Positions 1-10,200 of a stretch of 64,000 bases of DNA are shown piece after piece (position 1 is the stretch's first letter; every line of letters begins with the position of its first letter). Location: assembly GCF_041734735.1 (NCBI RefSeq), contig NC_134907.1:1370541-1434540 (forward strand), in the 5' to 3' direction. The notes under the pieces are model-generated. The model saw only the letters and a list, made by a program, of their open reading frames with translations, did no database searches and was not told the origin of the DNA. Made by a program: the position numbers and the translations under genes. The DNA comes from Babylonia areolata (lineage: Eukaryota > Mollusca > Gastropoda > Neogastropoda > Buccinidae).

Positions 1-103
1 TCTGTGCGTTAGCCTTTCATAGGGGAACGATAAATCTATTGTCCCTCATTAAGGTAGCTCGCATTCGGGACATGAAAATGAACACACGCATGCGCGCGCG
101 CAA

Positions 104-136
<33 letters not shown>

Positions 137-1255
137 ATGCCTCCAAAGTCTCATTTCGGCAAATGGATTTGCTTGAAGATAAAAAAACACCTCACCTTTA
201 TAATGGTCAACAGCAGCAATACAAAACAGGCTGAAAGTCCGCACCTTGGTGTATCCATTTCGGACGGAATGAGGTGTAGTGCACTGGGATCAGATTATGC
301 CCAGACAAAGACAAAATAATTTGACAGATAATTTTTTGTCCAGAAAAGAAATAAAGAGTTTCCTTCTCGATATGAGAAAAATAGGAAGCTTTTCTTCTGC
401 ACCTTGGTTTTTTCGGTTAACACTTCATACGTCAATTTGCATCAAGTATCTTCACACCCAAGATTTTATTTTCAATAGTTTTTCTCTCTCTTCCTTTCAG
501 ATTTGGCGAGACAGCTTTTCTTCAGAAAGTTCACACACTGTGCAGAGGTTGTGTTATTTTCTTTCTTCCTTCTTCTTCTTTTTAAATGTTTTTAAATTTT
601 AAGTCAGGAGGCTGAAAACAAGAATAAATGTACAAGGAAGGAATCTTGTTTCCACTGAAGTATCACGACTTGAGGGCTGCAGGCTCCACTTTTCCCTTGA
701 CTGTCCGATGGTTCAAACCCACAGACGGAGAAGTCAGATGATTGAAAACTAATGAACGATTATCTCCTTGCTCCAAGCTCCGTGTCCCTCCCTTCACTGA
801 CCGAGAGTTCAAACCCACATAGAGGTTTTCACGGGGAGGTTTTGCACGTGACTGACAAGTGGGATTGTGGAAGTGTCCTCCCCTGATGCACGTGCGTGTG
901 ACGTAAGATGTGGCGGTGACTCAAAAATAAAAAGTGCCGGCCGAGCGTTCAGCACGATCCTTAAACAGACGCTCCTTGTCTTGATGCAGCCCTTTCTCTC
1001 GGTCCCCAGTTGTTTTCTGTTTCTGACACAGACAGACCTCCAGGCAGACACACACACACAAAGTGTTTCTTCTCTGAGGTGCTGGACCTATCACCTCCCA
1101 CGTCAAAAGTTCCCCCCGGTATGATTTTAATGCTGACATCACCTTTTTTTCTTTTTTTTTCTCTCTCTCTCTCTTTCTTTTAATATTTTTTTTTAATAAT
1201 GTTATCAGAGTTCAGATAACAGAGTACTTACCTCCGATAAGAGATATTCATTATT
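1..1255. other. no gene recognised; short microsatellites
   Basis: I see no supported gene here. The stretch holds a (CA)n run at about 107-134, a run of T and CT at 1143-1182 and otherwise ordinary AT-rich DNA. Short open frames on both strands have no recognisable domain and are probably chance. Confidence 0.6.
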
Positions 1256-1359
1256 AGTTCAGTTCAGTTCAGTTACTCAAGGAGGCGTCACTGCGTTCAG
1301 ACAAATTCATATACGCTACGCCACATCTGCTAAATAGATGCCTGACCAGCAGCATAATC
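1256..1359 (-). mobile_element. SINE-like repeat, copy 1 of 3
   Basis: This stretch matches, in reverse orientation, the repeats at 41130-41303 and 42640-42800. They share the segment around GACTAAGCGCG to GAGCTACTGA and end in a short tandem tail of the ACTGAA type, seen here reversed as repeated GTTCA. Three dispersed copies with a shared core and a variable short-repeat tail suggest a SINE. I cannot resolve a clean tRNA head. Confidence 0.6.
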
Positions 1360-1483
1360 GTAGATGATTAAAAAGTACCTCGTTCAGTTAGTTCCCTACA
1401 TATCACGTCTATGTCTGTGTGAAATCGCATTGTATAAATATCTTTTCAAACTTTTTTTGTTTTTTTTGTTTTTTACCCATTTG

Positions 1484-1745
1484 ATTATCAGACTTTTAAA
1501 CTTAAATCCCTTTGATAATTAGACTTTTAAACTTTAAAACCTCTTTGATAGCAAGACTTTTGAAATTTAAAACCTCTGATTACCAGACTTTTAAACTTTA
1601 AAACCTCTTTGATTACCAGACTTTATACTTTAACCTCTTTGATTACAAGACTTACTTCAAACCTCTTTGATTACATGACTTTTAAACTTTAAAACCTCTT
1701 TGATTATTAGACTTCTAAACTTTAATACCTCCTTTATTATCATTT
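1484..1745. repeat. degenerate ~34-bp tandem repeat
   Basis: About seven imperfect copies of a unit containing CTTTGATTACCAGACTTTTA followed by AACTTTAAAACCT are arranged head to tail. The units vary in length and sequence, so the array is old. It has no coding potential. Confidence 0.75.
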
Positions 1746-2200
1746 ACAGAAGATGCACAGACGCCCAAGATTTTCAGCCCTGGGGGGGGGCAAAACTGAC
1801 AGAGGGGGGTCATTTTACACACACCCACCCACCCTCAAACATCCCCTCCCACTCCTTCTCGGCTTAATCCAGCCCGTCGCAGTGTGTGAGGGAGGCTTAC
1901 ATTTCAATGCACACCGCCGCTTGGGCAAATAGCAGCTGACGTGAAAGAGTGCTTGCGCTTTCCCCCCGCGCGCAGGGGGCGCTCGCGCTGGGTCATCCGC
2001 AACGCCCTCTACCGTTTACTCTTGGTGGGGGAAGACCGCGGGTACGTGAGGGTCTGAAAAACAGGCGTCTGTTGTTGTTGTTGTTGTTGTTTTCTGATGT
2101 GTGCGAATATTCCGTCATGGTCAAAGTTTTCATCCCCCGTTTTTGTGTGACTGTTGGCACGATGATGCTAGCAATTTGTGAACAAAGGTGCCAGGTTGAC

Positions 2201-2286
2201 ACAGGTGCAATAATTTAGGATGCTAAACATGGGACTTAACCGAGGGTAATGTCCAATTTTAGCATCCTGGATTATTGCACCTATCG
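2201..2286. repeat. inverted repeat, possible small MITE end pair
   Basis: Arms of about 26 bp around GGTGCAATAATTTAGGATGC (2202-2226) and its complement (2259-2284) face each other across about 32 bp. A third copy of one arm occurs at 2523-2547. The motif could be the end of a small non-autonomous DNA transposon, but no target duplication is evident. Confidence 0.5.
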
Positions 2287-3008
2287 GTTACATTTCCATG
2301 GTTCGTGGGACGAGAAACGTAAAGCAAGATGGTGGCACGTTAGTTTTGTGACTGAATCCGCATCGAAACTGAGTAATATAACGTACAGACCAAGAGTTGA
2401 AATCCACCTAAAACGGGTTACAACATCCACTAATACAATACAATACAATAAAATACAATACATATTCATTCATCCATTTGGTAATATCGTTTCAATACAC
2501 GCACGAACATTGCCGGTAAGATGGGTGCAATAATTCACGATGCTAAACGTGGACTTTCACGGTGGGTAGGTAACTCTGAACCATCGTGAAAGTGTTGGAC
2601 AAGGGATTAAGGGATTTAGATTTTGTGTGTGGATCGTGGATCTACGACGCAGGCCCTAGCGGATCTGAGGGAACGGTTTGACTCACGTGTGCACACAGAG
2701 TCCAGTCTATTTATTAACCCTGGTTCGTGTGTGTGTCTGTGTGTGGCCATGGTAAACTTCTAAACGGTTGGCATTTTCAAAGCCGCCACGAGTGGAAAGG
2801 GGAAAAAAACAAATCAAACAGGACCGTTGGCAGGTATATCAATTAAAAAACAAAAAGCCAGACAGACTGACAGACAGACAGACCAGCGTCAGACGTCACC
2901 CGTGCGCAGTGTGGGAAGGAGGGACGGTAACTCTTGGTCTGTCCAGCCACTTTCGACTTTGTATCAATCACCACTCAAACGCAACTCTATATATAGTCTT
3001 CAGAGAGT

Positions 3009-3058
3009 GATCTCTCTCTCTCTCTCTCTCTCTCTCTGTGGCAACTTATTCATTAGTG

Positions 3059-3095
<37 letters not shown>
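3009..3095. repeat. (CT)n and (GT)n microsatellites
   Basis: A CT run at 3009-3037 is followed by a GT run at 3060-3095. More CT-rich DNA and a (CA)n run follow at 3255-3393. These create spurious open frames on both strands. Confidence 0.9.
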
Positions 3096-3096
<1 letters not shown>

Positions 3097-3361
3097 TCAT
3101 GTTTATGGATTACTTTTTTTTTCGATTGAGTGGTGAATTTGATGTTTTTAGAGTGTTAATGTTTCATGTTTTGTTTGTTGTTGTTTTATGCCCCAGAGCC
3201 GGGTGCAAAGAAGCATATTAACTGCTTATGTCATTTCCTTGGTGAAATAAAATTTCGTTTTGTTTCGTTTCTCTCTCTGTATGTCTTTCTGTGTCTGTCT
3301 GTCTGTCTGTGTTTCACTCTGTGTCTCTCTGACTGTATTTCTCTCTCTCTCTCTTTCTCTC

Positions 3362-3396
<35 letters not shown>

Positions 3397-3585
3397 ACAC
3401 ATACATACATATATAATTCTATTGTGTAGGCAACTTACTTTTATTTGAATCTCACAAAACGAAGTGCAAAATTCTGCTCCAATACAAACAGAAAGCCACG
3501 CGACAGATTGAATCTTATGATGACATCCAGCAAAACCTACAGAACCTTCTACAATAAAAAGAACCCTGGCCGCACACACAAAAAG

Positions 3586-4226
3586 AGGCTGCCACCTCAC
3601 TGAGATCAGACACAGCTTACAGGTCAGGGTGTCAGTGAAGGGCTGCCACCTCACTGAGATCAGACACAGCTTACAGGTCAGGGTGTCGGTGAAGGGCTGC
3701 CACCTCACTGAGATCAGACACAGCTTACAGGTCAGGGTGTCAGTGAAGGGCTGCCACCTCACTGAGATCAGACACAGCTTACAGGTCAGAGTTTACAGGT
3801 CAGGATGTCAGTGAAGGGCTGCCACCTCACTGAGATCAGACACAGCTGACAGGTCAGGGTGTCAGTGAAGGGCTGCCACCTCACTGAGATCAGACACAGC
3901 TTACAGGTCAGGGTGTCAGTGAAGGGCTGTCACCTCACTGAGATCAGACACAGCTTACCGGTCAGGATGTCAGTGAAGGGCTGTCACTTCATTGAGATAT
4001 GACAGAGCTTACAGGTAAGGATGTCAGTGAAGGGCTGTCACCTCACTGAGATCAGACACAGCTTACAGGTCAGGATGTCAGTGAAGGGCTGTCACCTCAC
4101 TGAGATCAGACAAAGCTGACAGGTCAGGATGTCAGTGAATGGCTGTCACCTCACTGAGATCAGACACAGCTTACAGGTCAGGATGTCAGTGAAGGGCTGT
4201 CACCTCACTGAGATCAGACAAAGCTG
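3586..4226. repeat. 54-bp minisatellite, ~12 copies
   Basis: Units built on GGCTGCCACCTCACTGAGAT, then CAGACACAGCTTACAGGTCA and GGGTGTCAGTGAAG, repeat head to tail. The period is 54 bp with one irregular spacer near 3781-3800. Because 54 is divisible by three, a peptide repeat of 18 residues stays open on either strand, which makes it look coding. Later copies diverge without regard to codons, so I treat it as non-coding. Confidence 0.85.
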
Positions 4227-4737
4227 GAATGTTACATAATGTCTAACAGATAGTAGTTGCAATAGTCTCTGTTTAAATGACATGTTACATTATCTCTAAC
4301 GGATAGCAGTTACAATACCATCAAAGGCTGAAAGCAAAATTTATACAAATGAAACATGTGAATACATCATAAAACCTTTGGTGTGTAGATACTGTCGCTT
4401 CAGTGCTTTTTAAACAAATGAAGACACATTAGTCAAGACGTCTTCATTTTTAAATGTCATGAGTTAATCAAATATAAAAACCATGGATTTTAATAATACT
4501 CCTATTATAGATTAAAGCAGTTCTATCCATTTATCACTGAGTTTGAGATATATCACTCAAGACAGTAATCAGTTCTGTGTTTTCTATAACCATGTTGTTA
4601 TCTAACTGAAAATCTGAATATCATTTTATTTCAATCTTCAATCTTCACTGTGATAATGTCAGAGCATCGTTATCAACGCACAAGAAAAGATTTTTTTTTA
4701 AAGGAACTAACAAAACCAAGCATTATCATAACTACTC
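4227..4737. other. no gene recognised
   Basis: AT-rich DNA between the 54-bp minisatellite and a SINE. I see no domain, RNA gene or repeat structure I can support. Confidence 0.5.
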
Positions 4738-5125
4738 AGGTGGAGGGATGGCCTAGAGGTAACGCGTCCGCCTAGGAAGCGAGAGAATCTGAGCGCGCTG
4801 GTTCGAATCACGGCTCAGCCGCCGATATTTTCTCCCCCTCCACTAGACCTTGAGTGGTGGTCTGAACGCTAGTCATCTGGATGAGATGATAAACCGAGGT
4901 CCCGTGTGCAGCATGCACTTAGCGCACGTAAAAGAATCCACGGCAACAAAAGGGTTGTTCCTGGCAAAATTCTGTAGAAAAATCCACTTCGATAGGAAAA
5001 ACAAAACTGCACGCAGGAAAAAATACAAAAAAATGGGTGGCACTGTAGTATAGCGACGCGCTCTCCCTGGGGAGAGCAGCCCCGAATTTCACACAGAGAA
5101 ATCTGTTGTGATAAAAAGAAATACA
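4738..5125 (+). mobile_element. tRNA-derived SINE, family 1, near full length
   Basis: The head reads like a tRNA, with a box A-like TGGCCTAGAGGTAACG (from 4749) and a box B-like GGTTCGAATCACG (from 4800). The body carries a segment around GATGAGATGATAAACCGAGG and a GTGCGCTA-like block that also occurs, reversed, at 13757-14074 and 56207-56620. The 3' end is AT-rich, following TTGTGATAAAAAGAAATACA. It is not a functional tRNA gene because no full cloverleaf forms. Confidence 0.85.
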
Positions 5126-5394
5126 AATGCAAATAAAATCGAAAGACCGTTAACAAGATACAGAATAAATAGAGACAGAACACTGGAAGAAAATTTACAA
5201 ACCTTCCATTTAAAAAGAAGCTTTTCTCCGGAATACACTGATGTAAACGATGTACAAAAGGATATAAAAAAAAAATAAAAAAAAACTTTAACAGCGTCAG
5301 AAAAAAAAATTGTGGGATGAATGCAAAACGTTTAAGTACAAAGAATTTTTTTTAATGTTATAAACTGACAAGGAAACAGACTTGGTTGTCATGG

Positions 5395-5397
<3 letters not shown>

Positions 5398-5454
<57 letters not shown>
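5398..5454. repeat. (CA)n microsatellite
   Basis: An uninterrupted CA run of about 57 bases. Confidence 0.95.
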
Positions 5455-5456
<2 letters not shown>

Positions 5457-5604
5457 AACGGCACCATAGATTTATGAAACAAAGTTCAAATATTACCATC
5501 AGAACCCAAGTCCCGAAAATATATCATTTCTTATTTCAGGCTTGTTCCTTCAACATCATCCAATTCTGAACATCTACCAACAGCAATGTTCATTCTTGCA
5601 TAAT

Positions 5605-5820
5605 GGTCTGTGTGCTGGTTAATTCGGATGACACAATACAAAGCGATGTCCCGTGTGGGACATGCGTTTGGCGCGCGTAATAGAACCCACGGCAACAAAA
5701 CGGTTGTCTGTGGCAAAATCAATAGAAAAGGTCACTTTGATAGTAATGCAATTACACTTCCAGATCCCCCATCTCCACCTAACACATCAAAAAAGGAGGG
5801 TAAGGGGTGGCACAATGCAA
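5605..5820 (+). mobile_element. fragment of family 1 SINE
   Basis: This part matches the middle and 3' body of the SINE at 4738-5125: the GTCCCGTGTG..., ACCCACGGCAACAAAA and TAGAAAAGGTCACTTTGATA blocks are in the same order. The tRNA head is missing. It runs into the pentanucleotide array that follows. Confidence 0.7.
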
Positions 5821-6050
5821 CATAAAACAATTCAACAATTCAACATAAAACCATACAATATCCTACAATACCACATCATGACATAGAATACAAAACCATA
5901 CAACACCATAGCATACCATACAACACAATACTATGCAGATACAATACATACCATACAACACAACACAACACAACACAACACAATACAACATAATATAACA
6001 CAACACAATATAATACAATACAGCACCATACAACACAACACAATAAACAG
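5821..6050. repeat. pentanucleotide-rich array (AATAC/AACAC)n
   Basis: Units such as ACAATAC and ACAACAC repeat irregularly. The array starts exactly where the SINE fragment ends. Other copies of this SINE end in an AATAC tail, so this looks like an expanded SINE tail. Confidence 0.75.
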
Positions 6051-6229
6051 TTATTTAGCGATACATGTATAAGAATCCTTTCGATCGATTCAGGCTACAT
6101 CGTGTAGGATTTAAGAATAGTACGGGAAGGAGAGAGAAAAAAAGCTTTAGACACACTGCCAACAAGACTTGAAGGAATCTGGTGAACAGTTCTTTTTTTA
6201 GGCGACACAGGGACTCTTCACGGAGCTGA

Positions 6230-6480
6230 AGAGAAGAAGAAGAAGATGAAGAAGAAGAAAAAGGAGGAGGAGGAGGAGGAGGAAGAAGGAGGAGAAGAAG
6301 AAGAACAAGAACAAGCAGGAGGAGGAAGAAGAAGAAGACGAAGAAGAAGAAGGAGAAGGAAGAGGAAGAAGGAGAAGAAGAAGAAGAAGAAGAAGAAGAA
6401 GAAGACGAAGAAGCAGAAGGAGGAGGAGGAGGAGGAGGAGGAAGAGGAGGGGGAGGAGGAGGAGGAAGAAGAAGAAGTGT
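6230..6480. repeat. purine-rich (GAA/GGA)n array
   Basis: About 250 bases of almost pure A and G on the plus strand. It lies just downstream of the esterase stop codon on the minus strand, so it may fall in the 3' UTR as a pyrimidine tract. The long Lys/Glu and Leu/Ser open frames here are artefacts of the repeat. Confidence 0.9.
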
Positions 6481-6686
6481 GGAGAAGCCCTCTTCATTTC
6501 ATCCCCTTTCCCTGTCCCTGAAGAATGTAAGAAAAAAAAAACAGAGAAGAGGCACCCCAATGACTGAGGAAGAAGAACAACAGGGGAAGGAAGTACAACG
6601 GCAGACACAGGGCTCTGTGTCCCCCCCCCCCAAGCCCCCCGCCCCCCATCCCTCCTATCCCCCCCCCCCATGTCATGTTTCTTGCC

Positions 6687-6978
6687 TCACAGCTCATCTC
6701 TGTCAGACCCTTGCCCTCCACCCTCCCCCCCTTCCTCCGGCCCCCCGGATGCAGCGGCGGGTGGAGGAGGGGTGGTGGTGAGGGTGGCGGAGAGCTGGGG
6801 GAGGAGGCCGAGCCAGAGGGCCACCCGGTCCCTGTAAGGCCCCAGGTGAGGAACCACCCGGGGTGAGAGGGAGATGGACAGGTACTCCTCCCGCTCCACC
6901 CCGAACTCAGGCCACATCCCTACTCCTCCTTCTTCTTCTGATGACCTCAGGGCGTCCTGGAGGGGGGCGCTGGGGTTC
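6687..6978 (-). CDS. esterase terminal exon
   Basis: The acceptor CAG ends at 6979 and lies beside a (CA)n tract. The exon completes the Gly of the family motif TGNP, then reads [24 protein letters not shown] and [11 protein letters not shown]. These are typical of the last helices of type-B carboxylesterases. A Pro/Gly/Glu-rich tail follows and ends SDRDEL before TGA (6689-6687). The exon is 292 bases: one base finishing a codon plus 97 codons including the stop. Confidence 0.9.
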
Positions 6979-6989
6979 CTGTCACGTCA

Positions 6990-7085
<96 letters not shown>

Positions 7086-7139
7086 ACACACAGCCACACA
7101 CACACACAGCCACACACACACACACAGCCACAGCCACAG

Positions 7140-7215
<76 letters not shown>

Positions 7216-10200
7216 GCGCGCGCACACCTGTGATGATGTCACACACACACATCTGTCACAATGTGACACACTCTTTAAACGACGTCACACATACACCTGT
7301 CGTCATGTGACGCACGCACACACCTGTGATGATGTCATACATACCTGTAATGATGTGTTACACACACACATATCATATTGTGACACACACACCTGTAATT
7401 ACCTGACACACACCTGTCATAATGTGATACACACCTGTAACAATGTGACACACACACGTGATGATGTCATACACACCTGTAATAATGTGTCACACACAAA
7501 CATGTCATATTGTGACACACACAGTATTTGTAATGATGTGACAAACACCTGTGTTGAAGAAAGAAGGGGGGAAAGAAGGAAGAAGAAGGAAGGAAGAAAG
7601 ATGAAAGAGAAAGAAAGAAAAGAAAGTAGAAAGAAAGAAAGAAAAGAAAGTAGAAAGAAAGAAAGAACATAGAAAGAAAGAAAAGAAAGTAGAAAGAAAG
7701 AAAGAAAGAAAGAAAAGAAAATAGAAAGAAAGAAAACAGAAAGAAAGAAAGTAGAAAGAAAGAAAGAAAAGAAAGTAGAAAGAAAACAAAGAAAGAAAGA
7801 AAAGAAAGTAGAAAGAAAGAAAGAAAGAAAAGAAAGTAGAAAGAAAGAAAGAAAGAAAAGAAGAAGAGGAATGAAACAAGCAAGAAAAAAAGAATAAGAA
7901 AAAAAGGAAGAAGAGAGAAAGAAAGAAGAAAGAAAGAAAGAAAAAGAAAGAAGAACAAGATCAAAAAGTAGAAAGAAACAAAGAAAAAGAAAGAAAGAAG
8001 AACAAGAAGAAGAAAGAAAGAACGAAAAAATAACAGAAGAAAGAAGAAGAAAGAATGAAAGAAATGAAACAAAAAATAGAAGAATAGATATGACAGAAAG
8101 AAGACTAACGAAAGACAGCAAGAAACGAAGAAAGAAAGGAAGAAAAGGACGAGAAAAAAAAAAGATATAAAGAAAAGAAAAGGAACCAAACCCCTCCCAC
8201 CCACCCACACACCCCACCCCACACACCAAACCCAACCAAACCATCCCCCCCCACACACCCCCACACACACACACCCAACTCACCCAGTCTTGGCAAACGA
8301 AGTCCACATGGCCACCAGGCGCTGCGACAAAACCTTCTCCTCTTCACTGAGCTGCGTCTTGTTGAACAGCACGAAGACGGAATCCCCCAGAGCCTCTTTG
8401 TCCATGTCAAACAGCAGACACAGCTCATCCCCATGCTGCGCTCCAGGCAGAGGACCCTGGCTGTTAAACAGGAAGTGATGGTCCAGGTGGTATAGGAAGC
8501 GGGCAGCTGAGTGGGGGGCGGAGGCCAGCAACCTTGACCACTCCACCACGGGCACGACAATCACACAGTCCCCGTCCACGTCTGCAACGGGTCCAAGAGT
8601 CTGCGAAACACTGCTGTCCAATTCGGTACGTCTGTAGAAGAACTCTGCCGTCTGCGGTAAGAGGAAAATGATTGACAGCTCTTCTATACTGAGACACTGA
8701 GACAATCAATTCCAAACACGGCAAATCGGCAGAATAATTCTGTAGTCTGTGAGAGGAAAATGAAACAATAGGTCTTTTATACTGATATATATCTTATACT
8801 GAAATAGATAGACAGATAGACTTCAATACCGGGACATGCATACTAAACAGTTATCATAAAATGATATACAGTGTTACCTTTAAAATTACCATTACAAATC
8901 CAGTTACATATACTTATACACACATAGAGAGAGAGAGAGACAGAGAGAGAAACGGTCAAACGGAGAGACAGAGAGAGAGATAGAGACAGAGAGAGAGATG
9001 TTTTTCAACACTGTAAGAGAGAGAGGGCGATACACAGACAGACAGATTGACAGACAGACAGACGTATATCAACAATGGTTTCAGACAAGTGCCAGCCAGA
9101 TAGTAAGTCCTGACCGCGTTCCAGCTTCCATCAACACTTGCCTTTTTCAGCACAGGGTGGTTGCTGACGCCGCTCAACACCGAACACATGTCCAGAAGAC
9201 CCCTGAAGAACTCCGCGGAGAAGAGCATCTCTGGGGGCAGGTTCTCAAACACCTGGAAGAAGGCGATGAGAGAACCCTCCAGGTTGTTGAAGCCAAGGAT
9301 GACGTCAACGTCACCCCCGCTGCCCTCGCGGAGAAGGTCGTGGGGCTCCCTTGGGATGAGGTCACCTGGGGCAGCACGGTGTGGTGTGGTGTGGTGTGGT
9401 GTGGTGTGGTGTGGTGTGGTGTGGTGTGGTGTAGTGTAGTGTGGTGTGGTGTGGTGTGGTGTAGTGTGGTGTGGTGTGGTGTGGTGTGGTGGATTGGAGA
9501 GTAGTGTAGTGTGGTGTGGTGTGGTGTGGTGTGGTGTGGTGGATTGGAGTGTGGTGTGGTGTGGTGTGGTGTGGTGTGGTGGATTGGAGTGTGGTGTGGT
9601 GTGGTGTGGTGTGGTGTGGTGTGGTGTGGTGTGGTGTGGTGGATTGGAGAGTAGTGTAGTGTGGTGTGGTGTGGTGTGGTGTGGTGGATTGGAGAGTAGT
9701 GTAGTGTGGTGTGGTGTGGTGTGGTGTGGTGTGGTGTGGTGTGGTGTAGTGTGGTGTGGTGTGGTGTGGTGTGGTGTGGTGTGGTGTGGTGTGGTGTGGT
9801 GTGGTGTGGTGTGTTGGATTGGAGAGTAGTGTAGTGTAAGTGTAGTGTACTGGATGGTTTTGCAGTGTAGTGTAGTGTAGTGTAGTGTTGTGTAGTGTAG
9901 TGTATTGGATGGTTCTGTAGTGTAGTGTAGTGTAGTGGATGGTTTTGTAGTGTAGTGTAGTGTAGTGTAGTGTAGTGGATGGTTTTGTAGTGTAGTGTAG
10001 TGGGGGTTAGGGGGTGCACAGGAGGGGTAGTACCTCTAGAGGGGGGGCTTGTCACGCTCTTCCGTGAGTGGTTCGTCCTCTGTTGGTCCCCACCAGCACC
10101 CAGCTCTCACCTATGGGTCCTAGAAGCCGCTAGCATGCGGCAGCGCCCAACCCCCGGGCAACGGCTTTGACAGGCTGGCTAAACTAGGTGAGGGTAGCCG

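Noticed and set aside
3586-3814. Peptide repeat of 18 residues on both strands
   Set aside because: The 54-bp minisatellite is a multiple of three, so frames stay open by arithmetic. Later units vary without codon bias and no host splice signals are seen.
4741-4820. tRNA genes at SINE heads (also near 14040, 15320, 33250 and 56580)
   Set aside because: Box A and box B are present, but the acceptor and anticodon stems do not form, and each head continues into a SINE body and tail.
6198-6671. Lys/Glu-rich or Leu/Ser-rich protein
   Set aside because: It is the translation of a purine repeat next to the esterase stop codon, with no other support.
7417-8307. Long minus-strand open frame rich in Phe, Leu and Ser
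   Set aside because: It is the translation of a GAAA microsatellite run on from the real esterase exon donor at 8284. There are no domains, and the composition is purely repetitive.
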